Shown piece by piece: positions 49,483-57,358 of a DNA stretch of 64,000 nucleotides. The notes beneath the pieces were generated by a model that saw only the letters and a program-made list of their open reading frames with translations, was not told where the DNA came from and did no database searches. Made by a program: the position numbers and the translations under genes. Each line of letters starts with the position of its first letter. Position 1 is the stretch's first letter. Where the stretch lies: positions 1,612,001 to 1,676,000 of the forward strand of contig NZ_VFOA01000001.1 of the NCBI RefSeq assembly GCF_006715865.1. The letters run 5' to 3'. The DNA comes from Cellulomonas sp. SLBN-39. Its GTDB lineage: Bacteria > Actinomycetota > Actinomycetes > Actinomycetales > Cellulomonadaceae.

Positions 49483-50925
49483 ATGATGAGCAGCGTGACG
49501 CGTGGAGGCTCTGCCACGACGGGTGCGCACCGGGAGGGCCTCTCCGCTGCGGACCTCCGTGGCGTGCGCGGGCTCGCGCTGGCGGCCTACCGGCTGGACC
49601 GGTGCCGCGACGTCGACGACGTCGTGGGGGTCGCCACCCGGCTGGGCCTGTCGGTCGTGGACGCCGACGTGTGCCTGCTCGTGCGCGTCGAGCAGGGCGC
49701 GGCACGCATCCTGCACCTGGAGCCGGCCGACGCCCCGGCACGCGAGCCGTGGGTCACGCGCACCACCACGACCGTCGACGAGCGCCCCGCGCTGCGCGCC
49801 CTGCTGCGCGACCGGCGGTCCTGGGTCGCGCACACGGTCGACGCCGACGGCACCCCGCTCGCCCCCGGAGACCCGGACGGCGGGGACCCCGCGGAGGTCG
49901 AGACGCTCCGCGCGACCGGCAGCCGCAGCGTCGTCACCGCACCCGTCGTCGTCAACGACGCCGTCTGGGGTCAGCTCACGCTCGCCCGGCGCGACCCCGC
50001 GCTGCCGCGGTTCGGCGAGGACGACATCGCGACCGCCGACGTGCTCGCCGCGCTCGTCGCCGGCGCCGTCGCGCGCGTCGACCTGGAGCGGCAGGTCCGC
50101 CACATCGTCGCCGACGACCCCCTGACGGGCCTGGCCAACCGCCGCGTCGCGGACTCCGCCGCCGACGCCGCCCTGTCCTCCGGGCAGGAGACCTGCATCG
50201 TCATGTGCGACGTCGACGGCCTCAAGCGCGTCAACGACGAGCTCGGCCACGACGCGGGCGACGACCTGCTGCGCGCCGTGGCGGACGTGCTGCGCCGTGC
50301 GGCCGACGCGCTGCCCGGCGCCACCGCCGCGCGCATCGGCGGCGACGAGTTCTGCCTCGTCACGGCCGGGCACCCGCGCCGGCTCGTCGCGGAGACCATG
50401 GCGCTGACCGTGAGCCGGTTCCCGCTGCCGCACGGCGCAGCGATCTCCTACGGCGTCGCGTCGACCGCCGTCACGGGCGCGGTGCACGCCCGCCACCTGT
50501 TCCGTCGCGCCGACCAGGCGCAGTACCGCAACAAGCGCGCCCGGGCCCGGGCGCGTGCCCGCTCGGTGCCGCTGGCGGCCGACCCCGCCGTGACCGCGGA
50601 GCGCCTGGTGTCCGCCGGGTCGGTGGCGATCGGGCAGGCGCAGACCGGTGTGGTGCCGCGCCTGTGCGCGTTCGCCGCGGCCGCGACCGAGACGCTCGGC
50701 GGCGAGGAGTGGACCGTGCTCGCCCGGCAGCCCGGCAGCGACGTCCTCGGGGCCGTCGCGCGCGGCGGCAGCCCGTCGGACGCCGGGCAGGCGACGACGA
50801 CGCTCACGGTCGAGCGCGACGACTGGGTCGTCGAGATCGGGGCCGCGGAGTCCGTCGGCACCGGCCGGCAGGTCCGCACCGCGCTGGCCGCGCTCGCCGC
50901 GATCGCCGTGCTCGACGCGGGCTGA
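49483..50925 (+). CDS. GAF-GGDEF diguanylate cyclase
   Basis: Cytoplasmic signalling enzyme of about 480 residues. Residues 20-200 form a GAF-like sensor domain (LRGVRGLALAAYRLDRC, VVTAPVVVNDAVWGQLTLARR). Residues 215-370 are a GGDEF domain with DDPLTGLANRR, VMCDVDGLKRVNDELGHDAGDD and the intact active site ARIGGDEFCLV. No RxxD inhibitory site precedes GGDEF, so product feedback may be absent. About 110 C-terminal residues form a further unnamed domain. It should make cyclic di-GMP. I chose the ATG at 49483; an in-frame GTG at 49468 is an alternative. Confidence 0.9.
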   Translation: MMSSVTRGGSATTGAHREGLSAADLRGVRGLALAAYRLDRCRDVDDVVGVATRLGLSVVDADVCLLVRVEQGAARILHLEPADAPAREPWVTRTTTTVDERPALRALLRDRRSWVAHTVDADGTPLAPGDPDGGDPAEVETLRATGSRSVVTAPVVVNDAVWGQLTLARRDPALPRFGEDDIATADVLAALVAGAVARVDLERQVRHIVADDPLTGLANRRVADSAADAALSSGQETCIVMCDVDGLKRVNDELGHDAGDDLLRAVADVLRRAADALPGATAARIGGDEFCLVTAGHPRRLVAETMALTVSRFPLPHGAAISYGVASTAVTGAVHARHLFRRADQAQYRNKRARARARARSVPLAADPAVTAERLVSAGSVAIGQAQTGVVPRLCAFAAAATETLGGEEWTVLARQPGSDVLGAVARGGSPSDAGQATTTLTVERDDWVVEIGAAESVGTGRQVRTALAALAAIAVLDAG

Positions 50926-50945
50926 CCCGCACGCCGGCCCCGCGG

Positions 50946-50972
50946 TGCCCGCCCGCGAGGTGCGGGCGGGCA
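50946..50972. terminator. Convergent hairpin terminator
   Basis: A perfect 11-bp stem TGCCCGCCCGC / GCGGGCGGGCA with a GAGGT loop sits between the convergent GGDEF gene and the thioredoxin-NHL gene, 8 nt before the latter's stop codon. Confidence 0.72.
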
Positions 50973-50979
50973 GCCGCGC

Positions 50980-52914
50980 TCAGCCCAGCAGCGGCAGCGT
51001 CAGGGTGTCGGCCGCGCCGGCGGTGATGCGGACCGGCACGCCCCAGTCCTGCGCCGCCAGGTGGCACGCGGGGTGCTCGATCGCCGGGTCGCCGTCGCAG
51101 CTCGCCGCCCGGGCGGTCACGTGCAGCACGCCCTCGCCGACCGCCGGGTCGAGCCGCAGCGTCCGCACCAGGTCCACGTCCGTCCCGGCGCCGTCCAGCA
51201 GCAGCTCGGGCGGCGTCGCGGACACCTGCAGCGACGTCGACGGCCCCCACCGGGTGTCGAGCTTCTGCCCCGGGGCGGGCGTGAAGACGACCTCGAGCCG
51301 GACCTCACCGCCGGCGACGTCCGTCACCGGCCGTCGGGTGCGGTGCGCGCCACCGTCGACGTGCGTGCCGGTCGCGTCCGCGGGCAGCGCCACGCGCGTG
51401 AGCCGGTGCGCGGCGGACTCCACGACGAGCACGTGCCCGGCATCGCCCGCCGGCAGCACCAGCCCGCTCGGCTCGGCGAGGTCGGTGGCCAGCGTCGTGA
51501 CCTGGCCGGCGCCGCCCTCGGGGTCCGGCGCCCACCGGCGCAGCGCCCCGTTGTACGTGTCGGCCACCAGCACGGAGCCGTCGGGCAGCACCGCGACGCC
51601 CAAGGGGTGCTGCAGGCGCGCCTCGTCGGCCGCACCGTCCCGGTGCCCGAAGTCGAAGAGCCCCTCGCCGACGACGGTGCGGACCGTGGCGTCCGCCGGG
51701 TCCGCGCCGGCGGCGTCGAGCCGGCGCAGCGCCGACGTCTCCGAGTCCGCGAGCCACACGTGCTCGCCCGCCACGGACAGGCCGGACGGCTGCGCGAACC
51801 ACGCGTCCGCGGCGGGGCCGTCGACGAGGCCCTCGTTCATCGTCCCGGCGACGTGCCGCACGGTGCCCGCCACCGGGTCGAACGTCCACAGCGTGTGGTG
51901 GCCGGCCATGGCGACGACGAACACGCCCCACGGCTCGAACCAGGTCACGTCCCACGGCGACGACAGCCGCACGTCGCGGGCCGGCCCGGCGTAGGCGAAC
52001 CCCGAGCGCTCGGTCCGCGGACCGTCCGCGTCGTCGGGCCGCACGTTGTCGACCGCACCGACCATGAACTGCTCGCCCGTCCCGGCGACCGTCGTCACGT
52101 GCCCGTCGGCCAGGCGCACGCCCCGCAGCGCGTGGTTGACGGTGTCGGCGACGAGCACGTCGTAGCCCACCTGCGCGCGCAGCGCCTCGGGCACCAGCGC
52201 CAGCCCGTTCGGCTCGCTCAGGCGCGCCTCGTCCGGGCCGCCGTCGACGAGCCCGCGCTCCCCGGTGCCGATCCGCCGCACCAGCGTCTCGCCGTCCGCG
52301 GCCACCTCGGTCAGCGCGTGGTGCCCCGCGTCCGCGACCAGGTACGTGCCGCCGGGCAGCTCGACGGCCTTGGCGGGGAAGCGCAGCGTCGTCGGCTGCG
52401 GCGTCGGCGGCACGTACGGGCCGTCGCCGCGGTGCAGCGTGCCCTTCGCCTCGTGCTCGGCCACGAGCTCGCGCACCAGCGCCTCGACGGCGTGCGCGTG
52501 CCCCTCGCCGGCCATCTGCGCGACGACGTACCCCTCGGGGTCGATGACGACCAGGGTCGGCCACGCGCGCGCCGTGTACGCCTGCCACGTCACCAGGTCG
52601 GGGTCGTCGAGCACCGGGTGGTGCACCTCGTACCGCTCGACCGCGGCCGCGAGGGCCGCCGGGTCGGCCTCGTGCGCGAACTTGGGGGAGTGCACGCCCA
52701 CGATGACGAGGACGTCGCGGTGCTCGGCCTCGAGCTCGCGCAGCTCGTCGAGCACGTGCAGGCAGTTGATGCAGCAGAAGGTCCAGAAGTCGAGGACGAC
52801 GACCTTGCCGCGCAGGTCGGCGAGCGTCACGTCGGCGCCGCCGGTGTTGAGCCAGCCGCGGCCGACCAGCTCGGAGGCGCGGACACGGGGGAGTCGGGTG
52901 CTGCTCGTGGTCAC
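50980..52914 (-). CDS. Thioredoxin-like and NHL-repeat protein
   Basis: A 644-residue protein. Residues 25-165 form a thioredoxin/AhpC-TSA fold with the redox motif WTFCCINCLHVLDEL (CxxC-type) and RAWPTLVVIDPEGYVV. Residues 180-510 are several NHL beta-propeller repeats (LVADAGHHALTEV, VLVADTVNHALRGVRL, LADSETSALRRLD, VLVADTYNGALRRW). The C-terminal 120 residues resemble a beta-sandwich. This is the bacterial counterpart of NHLRC2. It has no signal peptide, so it probably acts in the cytoplasm as a thiol-linked scaffold; its function is unproven. I chose the GTG at 52914; a GTG at 52929 is also in frame. Confidence 0.92.
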   Translation of the reverse strand: MTTSSTRLPRVRASELVGRGWLNTGGADVTLADLRGKVVVLDFWTFCCINCLHVLDELRELEAEHRDVLVIVGVHSPKFAHEADPAALAAAVERYEVHHPVLDDPDLVTWQAYTARAWPTLVVIDPEGYVVAQMAGEGHAHAVEALVRELVAEHEAKGTLHRGDGPYVPPTPQPTTLRFPAKAVELPGGTYLVADAGHHALTEVAADGETLVRRIGTGERGLVDGGPDEARLSEPNGLALVPEALRAQVGYDVLVADTVNHALRGVRLADGHVTTVAGTGEQFMVGAVDNVRPDDADGPRTERSGFAYAGPARDVRLSSPWDVTWFEPWGVFVVAMAGHHTLWTFDPVAGTVRHVAGTMNEGLVDGPAADAWFAQPSGLSVAGEHVWLADSETSALRRLDAAGADPADATVRTVVGEGLFDFGHRDGAADEARLQHPLGVAVLPDGSVLVADTYNGALRRWAPDPEGGAGQVTTLATDLAEPSGLVLPAGDAGHVLVVESAAHRLTRVALPADATGTHVDGGAHRTRRPVTDVAGGEVRLEVVFTPAPGQKLDTRWGPSTSLQVSATPPELLLDGAGTDVDLVRTLRLDPAVGEGVLHVTARAASCDGDPAIEHPACHLAAQDWGVPVRITAGAADTLTLPLLG

Positions 52915-52982
52915 GGACCAAGTCAACACCGTCCGCGCCGCGCGCAGTCCCGCCGTCCGTCGCTCGACCGGGACCCGTGCCG

Positions 52983-53019
52983 CACGCAGGCCCTGCCCGG
53001 GAGGGGCAGGGCCTGCGTG
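52983..53019. terminator. Hairpin terminator after the LPMO gene
   Basis: A perfect 16-bp stem (52983-52998 with 53004-53019, loop GGGAG) lies 18 nt downstream of the LPMO stop codon on the minus strand. It ends the monocistronic LPMO transcript. Confidence 0.82.
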
Positions 53020-53037
53020 GTGGTGCTGCGGGTCAGG

Positions 53038-54090
53038 TCAGGCCGGGGCGCACGTGGCGGTCAGGCCCGTGGGCGAGCCGGAGCCGAGGAACCCGGCCGT
53101 CGCGGTCTGGCCGGCGTTCAGGTGGCTGTTCCACCCGACGCTGGTGATCGTCGTCCCGCTGACGGTCCCGTTCCACGCCTGGGTGATGGTGGCGCCGGGG
53201 ACGGACGCGGTCCATCCGTGCAGGCCGCCCGCGCCGGCCGTGACGACGACGTCGGCCTGGTAGCCGCCGGGCCAGGTGTTCACGACCTTGACCGTCGCGG
53301 TGCATCCACCGGCGGTCGGCGTCGGCGTGGGGGTCGACGTGGGCGTCGGGGTCGGCGTCGGCGTGACCGTCGGCGTCGGCGTCGGGGTGGGCGTCACCGT
53401 GGGGGTCGGTGTGGGCGTGGGGGTCGGCTCCGTGCCGTCGCCGCCGATGTTGATGTCGGAGCACAGGTAGTACGGCTGGTCGGTGTGGCTGGCCTGCCAG
53501 ATCGTGTAGAGGATGGCCCGGCCCTCGCGCCCGGTCAGGTTGACGTCGGTCTGGTACAGGCCCGTCGTCGGGTAGCTCCCGGTGACCTTGAGCAGCTGCA
53601 TGTCGTCCCAGCCGGGTGCCTCCGCCGTGGGGTCGAAGCCGGGCTTGGTCACGTAGATGCGCAGGTAGTCGGCGCCGTGCTTGGCGCTGTCGGTGAGCGT
53701 GAGCTGGAACTGCTCCGGCACGTCCGTCATCTTCCAGGCGCCGGGGGTGTCGAGGGAGTTGTAGCGCCCGCCCTCGGTCTGGCCGCCCGAGCAGAGCTGG
53801 CCGTCGGGGATGAGCTCCTCGTGCCGTCCGCCGATGCCCTCGTGGTAGAGCCCGTTCCAGTTCCACATGGCGTTCGGGTCGTCCTGCCACGCCTGCCAGC
53901 ACATCGGGTCGAGCTGGGCCATGTTCGGGTTGAGGTGGTCCGCGCCCCACACGGACCAGCAGCGGTAGTTGCGGGTCGGGGGGTCGGTGACGGTGCCGTG
54001 CGCCGAGGCGCCGGTGGCGACGAGGCCGGCACCCACCAGGGCGATCGGCAGCGCCACCGCCAGGCGGCGCAGTGCGGTACGGACGGACAT
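53038..54090 (-). CDS. Secreted AA10 lytic polysaccharide monooxygenase with CBM2
   Basis: A 350-residue exported copper enzyme that cleaves crystalline cellulose or chitin oxidatively. The signal peptide ends LVATGASA and the mature protein begins [15 protein letters not shown], giving the N-terminal His of the copper histidine brace. The second brace His is likely in [12 protein letters not shown] or the later SDSAKHG segment. AA10 motifs include [21 protein letters not shown] at the domain end. A Thr/Pro linker (about residues 222-262) leads to a C-terminal CBM2 ([37 protein letters not shown]). The ATG follows GGAG. A LacI-type palindrome lies 137 bp upstream. Confidence 0.95.
   Translation of the reverse strand: MSVRTALRRLAVALPIALVGAGLVATGASAHGTVTDPPTRNYRCWSVWGADHLNPNMAQLDPMCWQAWQDDPNAMWNWNGLYHEGIGGRHEELIPDGQLCSGGQTEGGRYNSLDTPGAWKMTDVPEQFQLTLTDSAKHGADYLRIYVTKPGFDPTAEAPGWDDMQLLKVTGSYPTTGLYQTDVNLTGREGRAILYTIWQASHTDQPYYLCSDINIGGDGTEPTPTPTPTPTVTPTPTPTPTVTPTPTPTPTSTPTPTPTAGGCTATVKVVNTWPGGYQADVVVTAGAGGLHGWTASVPGATITQAWNGTVSGTTITSVGWNSHLNAGQTATAGFLGSGSPTGLTATCAPA
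53322..53431. repeat. Tandem Thr-Pro coding repeat in the LPMO linker
   Basis: A run of degenerate GGTCGGCGT-type units encodes alternating Pro and Thr with occasional Val or Ser. It is the flexible linker between the AA10 and CBM2 domains and can vary in length by slippage. Confidence 0.8.
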
Positions 54091-54226
54091 CGCGGTCTCC
54101 GTTCAGGTCGGGAGCGATCGGCTCGCGCCGCACCGGCCGTCGGCTCCCACCCCCGGGCCGCGCACGGTCGGCGTCGACGCGTGTCAGGAGACCGTCACCC
54201 GGGAGCCCCGAGGGGCGCCAGGCCCC

Positions 54227-54236
54227 GAAACGTTTC
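54227..54236. promoter_or_regulatory. LacI-type operator upstream of the LPMO gene
   Basis: GAAACGTTTC is a perfect 10-bp palindrome, flanked by C/C to extend the match, with the central CG typical of LacI-family sites. It lies 137 bp upstream of the LPMO ATG in an otherwise GC-only region. Sugar-dependent control of the LPMO is likely. Confidence 0.65.
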
Positions 54237-54277
54237 CGTCGGGACGCAGGTCCCGCCCGGCGCACGCGACCTGCGCG

Positions 54278-55570
54278 TCAGCGCCGGTCGAGCACCCAGA
54301 GGCGCGGGTGGTGCCCCTTGGCGAAGACCCGCACGGGCTCGCGCGCCCCCCACAGCGCCGTGGCGTCGGCCACGACCCGCTCCATCACGCGCACCTCGTG
54401 CGTCAGCACCACCAGGCGCGCGCCGGGTGCCGCGACGGCGTGCGCTGCCCGCAGCAGGCCCGCGTGCAGCGCGGGGCTCGCCGCGTGCGACCCGTGCCGG
54501 GTGCCCCACGGCGGGTCGGCGAGCAGCAGGTCGGCCCCGTGCCCGTCGAGCGGCCCGGCCAGCGCCGCCGCGAGGGCCGCGGGGTCGGTGGCGTCGGCGG
54601 CGAGCAGCGCGGGCGTCGGTGCACGGCGCAGCCCGGCGGCGTCGAGGTTCTGCCGCGCGGCGTCCCGTGCGGTCGGCGAGGTGTCGACGCCGATGCCGGC
54701 TGACGCGGGGCCCGCGAGCAGGCGCTCGACGAGGAGCGTGCCGGAGCCGCACATGAGGTTGACGACCCGGTCCGTCGGCACGATCCCCCCGAGCCGGCTC
54801 ATGGCGGCGGCGATCGTCGCGTTGGCGGCGCCCGGGTAGTCGACGACGCGCCAGGTGCGGGCCGAGAGCGGGCGCGGGCCGACGCGCACGAGGACGTCCC
54901 AGCCGGGGTCGGTGGCCCCGGTGCGCCCGGAGCCGGTGCGGTGGACGCCGCGCCGCACGCGAACCACGAGGTCGCCGTCGTCGGGGGCGTGCCGCAGCCC
55001 GGTGGCCTCGTGCAGCAGGTCCGCCAGGCGGGCGAACACCGCCGAGTCCGACCCGGCGGCCTCGAACCGGAAGCTCGACGACCCGGCCACGCGCAGCGAC
55101 GCGTACGCGGCGTCGACGATCCGCTGGAGGTGCTCGGGGCTCGCGAACGTCTTCGGCCGCGGCACGTCGAGGTGCACGACGACCCACGCGGCGACGGGGG
55201 TGCGCAGCGTGGCGACGGGGGCGAGCGGCCCGGGCAGGTGCAGCTCGACGGCGTCGGTGCGGCCGGGCACGTCGCGCAGGCCGTGCGCCGCGGGCAGCAG
55301 GGCCGCGACCTCGGCCGCGACGACGTCCCGCAGGCCGGGCAGGTAGGTCAGCTCGACGGTGCTGGCGGCGGGGCGACGCGGCCGGTCGGCGGGGCGCCGA
55401 CCGCGGTCCTCGTGCCGGGGCGTGCCCGTGCGGCCGGCCTGGCCGGGGCGCGCGGGCCGGCCGCCGCGCACCGGCTGCTCGGCGCGTGCGGTCCGCCCGC
55501 CGCGTGCGGGCCCGCCGGCGCGGCCGCCGGACCCGCCGTCGGCCGGGCGGGGAGGTCGTCGTCCGGGCAC
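54278..55570 (-). CDS. THUMP-type SAM-dependent RNA methyltransferase
   Basis: A 430-residue protein. The first 70 residues are a basic, Arg/Gly/Pro-rich disordered tail. A THUMP-like RNA-binding region follows (LTYLPGLRDVVAAEVAALLP, KTFASPEHLQRIVDAAYASL). The C-terminal 200 residues are a Rossmann methyltransferase with the SAM motif VNLMCGSGTLLVERLLAG and the catalytic-type motif LLLADPPWGTRHG (a DPPW variant of NPPY). This arrangement fits TrmN/Trm14-type tRNA guanine-N2 methyltransferases. The GTG at 55570 lies 4 nt after the TetR gene stop, so the two are co-transcribed. Confidence 0.82.
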   Translation of the reverse strand: MPGRRPPRPADGGSGGRAGGPARGGRTARAEQPVRGGRPARPGQAGRTGTPRHEDRGRRPADRPRRPAASTVELTYLPGLRDVVAAEVAALLPAAHGLRDVPGRTDAVELHLPGPLAPVATLRTPVAAWVVVHLDVPRPKTFASPEHLQRIVDAAYASLRVAGSSSFRFEAAGSDSAVFARLADLLHEATGLRHAPDDGDLVVRVRRGVHRTGSGRTGATDPGWDVLVRVGPRPLSARTWRVVDYPGAANATIAAAMSRLGGIVPTDRVVNLMCGSGTLLVERLLAGPASAGIGVDTSPTARDAARQNLDAAGLRRAPTPALLAADATDPAALAAALAGPLDGHGADLLLADPPWGTRHGSHAASPALHAGLLRAAHAVAAPGARLVVLTHEVRVMERVVADATALWGAREPVRVFAKGHHPRLWVLDRR

Positions 55571-55574
55571 GTCG

Positions 55575-56183
55575 TCAGGCCGCGACGGTGACGGGTGCGC
55601 CGACGGCGCGCAGCACGAACGCCTCGGTCTGGGCGAGGGCGTGGTCGCGCTCGGGCCCGTCCTCCTCGGGGATGCCGCGGCCGGTCAGGCACGCGTGCAC
55701 GAGGGGGACGGTGGTCTCGAGGTCCTGCTCGGGGAAGGCGCCGGAGGCGATGCCGGCGGCGAGGACGTCGCGCAGGATGCGCTCGACGACGAGCACGTGC
55801 TCGCGGACGCGCTGCTGGGCCCCGCGCGAGAGCACGGCGCGCAGGTCGGGGCCGGGGGCGACGTGGTAGACGCGACGCAGGCTGGCCTGCTGGCGCACGT
55901 AGGTGCGCAGCTGCTCGACGGGGTCGTCGGTGCCCTCGATGGAGGCCTGGAGCCCTGCGGCGTACTGCTCGGTCTCGTGGGTGATGAACCCGAGCAGGAG
56001 CGCCTCCTTGTCGGGGAAGTGGTTGTACACGGCGGTGCGGCCCACACCGGCGGCGGACGCGATGTCGGCCAGCGTGATGGCGTCGAAGCCGCGCTCGGCC
56101 ATCAGGGTGCCGAGGGCGCCGAACAGCCGGAGGCGGGTCTGCTCGCGGTGCTCGTGCAGGGATCCGCCGATGATCTTGGGCAT
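55575..56183 (-). CDS. TetR-family transcriptional regulator
   Basis: A 202-residue TetR regulator. The helix-turn-helix reads MAERGFDAITLADIASAAGVGRTAVYNHFPDKEALLLGF, with the recognition helix at GVGRTAVYNHF. The C-terminal ligand-binding domain is all helical, with no family-specific motif I recognise. The ATG at 56183 follows GAGG. The promoter contains CTGACGCGGTGT, which also occurs in the hemC operator region. It is co-transcribed with a methyltransferase gene; its effector and targets are unknown. Confidence 0.92.
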   Translation of the reverse strand: MPKIIGGSLHEHREQTRLRLFGALGTLMAERGFDAITLADIASAAGVGRTAVYNHFPDKEALLLGFITHETEQYAAGLQASIEGTDDPVEQLRTYVRQQASLRRVYHVAPGPDLRAVLSRGAQQRVREHVLVVERILRDVLAAGIASGAFPEQDLETTVPLVHACLTGRGIPEEDGPERDHALAQTEAFVLRAVGAPVTVAA

Positions 56184-56197
56184 GCTGACATCCTCGC

Positions 56198-56209
56198 ACA
56201 CCGCGTCAG
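56198..56209 (-). promoter_or_regulatory. Half operator CTGACGCGGTGT before the tetR gene
   Basis: These 12 bases on the minus strand are identical to the left 12 bases of the CTGAC-N5-GTCAG operator at 17698-17709 near hemC. Here the right half is degraded. The site lies 15-26 nt before the tetR start codon, a usual place for TetR autoregulation. Confidence 0.35.
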
Positions 56210-56241
56210 AAACCATGCCGCCCGTGCCCCGGACGGACCAC

Positions 56242-56275
56242 GGGCGGGCCGGGTGCCGCAGCACCCGACCCGCCC
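56242..56275. terminator. Hairpin terminator after the DUF4190-like gene
   Basis: A 15-bp stem with one mismatch and a CGCA loop (56242-56256 with 56261-56275), 17 nt downstream of the stop codon on the minus strand. Confidence 0.72.
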
Positions 56276-56291
56276 GCGGGTGGTGGACCTG

Positions 56292-57146
56292 TCAGAGGTC
56301 GAGGTCCACGCAGTACGCGTCCGTCTCCTGGCGGTTGCCGCACGTGCCGCCGAAGCTCTCGTACTCGCTGCCCGGCTCGGACTCCATGTAGAGGTCGTCG
56401 CACGAGGCCATGTCGCCGCCCTCGCACGCGTCCCACAGGGCGTCGAGCGTGGCGTCGTCGCCGTAGGTGAACGCGCTGCCCTCGGTCGTGCCCTCGTCGG
56501 TGCCGGGGTCGACCGGGCCGAACTGGCAGGAGCCGCCCGAGCCGGCCGGCATCGTGCCGCCGCAGGTGTCGGCGACCTCGTCGACCTCGCCCGTGAGCGA
56601 CGACGTGATGGCCAGCGTGTCGCACGCGGTCATGTCACCGGCGGAGCAGTCGTCGCGCAGGCCCTGCGACTCGCTGTTCACGGCCGACAGGCCCGCCACG
56701 ACTGTGACGATCAGGATGATGTACGCCACGATCTGCAGCGCACCGAGGACGATGCCGGCGATCGCGAACCCGCGGCCGGACGTGCCGTTCTTCTTGGTGC
56801 GGTTCAGGCCGAGGATGCCCAGGATCAGCGGCACGATCGCCAGGCCGAGGATGCCGGTGACGAGGGCGGCGATCGAGACGCCGTCGGTGCCGGGGCCGGT
56901 CGGCGCGGCGTACGGGGAGGCCGCGGCGTACGCCGGCGCGGACCCGTAGCCGGGGGCGGCGGGCGCGGCCGGTGCGCCGTAGGCGGGCGCCTCGGGCGTG
57001 GTCGGCGCGGTGCCGTAGGTCGGGGCGGCGGGGGGCTCGGGTGCGCCGGCCGGCGGGGCCGGGGGCGGGGTCGGGACCGCGTACGGGTCGGTCGGGCCGC
57101 CCGCGTTGTCGGGGCCCGGCTGCGGCGTGCCGCTCGTGTCGCTCAT
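56292..57146 (-). CDS. DUF4190-like membrane protein with duplicated Cys module
   Basis: A 284-residue protein. The N-terminal 95 residues are a disordered Pro/Ala/Gly/Tyr tail. Two membrane helices follow (about residues 95-150) in DUF4190 style (VSIAALVTGILGLAIVPLILGILGL, with TKKNGTSGRGFAIAGIVLGALQIV). The C-terminal part is two tandem copies of a Cys module: CSAGDMTACDTL...DTCGG and CEGGDMASCDDLY...GTCGN. The family's role is unknown; the duplicated module could be an extracellular disulfide-bonded domain. The ATG follows GAAGGA. A perfect 18-bp palindrome (57167-57184) lies in the leader. Confidence 0.82.
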   Translation of the reverse strand: MSDTSGTPQPGPDNAGGPTDPYAVPTPPPAPPAGAPEPPAAPTYGTAPTTPEAPAYGAPAAPAAPGYGSAPAYAAASPYAAPTGPGTDGVSIAALVTGILGLAIVPLILGILGLNRTKKNGTSGRGFAIAGIVLGALQIVAYIILIVTVVAGLSAVNSESQGLRDDCSAGDMTACDTLAITSSLTGEVDEVADTCGGTMPAGSGGSCQFGPVDPGTDEGTTEGSAFTYGDDATLDALWDACEGGDMASCDDLYMESEPGSEYESFGGTCGNRQETDAYCVDLDL

Positions 57147-57166
57147 GACGTCCTTCGCTGGGGGTT

Positions 57167-57223
57167 CCCCTGCGCGCGCAGGGGCGAGGAGACCTCGGTG
57201 ATGTGGGTGCGCGCGGCAGCGTA
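57167..57223 (-). promoter_or_regulatory. Leader palindrome and -10 of the DUF4190-like gene
   Basis: A TACGCT box (57218-57223, minus strand) is followed in the leader by the perfect palindrome CCCCTGCGCGCGCAGGGG (57167-57184), 20 nt upstream of the ATG. It may form a hairpin in the 5' leader or be an operator. Confidence 0.45.
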
Positions 57224-57289
57224 ACGGGGCGGTGTGACACGCCGGCAGGTGCTCGCGGGTGATGTCTGGAGTCAGAACCGGACAAAACG

Positions 57290-57331
57290 TGTGATTCAGG
57301 TCACGTCGGATCTGCGTGCTTCGCCTAGGAT
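57290..57331 (+). promoter_or_regulatory. CRP/GlxR box at about -41 and -10 of the GAF regulator
   Basis: TGTGATTCAGGTCACG (57290-57305) fits the TGTGA-N6-TCAC(A/G) CRP/GlxR consensus. A TAGGAT -10 lies at 57326-57331, so the site centre is about 41 bp upstream of the likely transcription start, the class II activator position. cAMP-dependent activation is likely. Confidence 0.72.
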
Positions 57332-57358
57332 GCTCCCAGCGCGCCCCGACGGAGCACC

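Noticed and set aside
53322..53431. Direct repeats in the LPMO gene as a mobile or recombination element
   Set aside because: They encode the Thr-Pro linker between two recognised domains.
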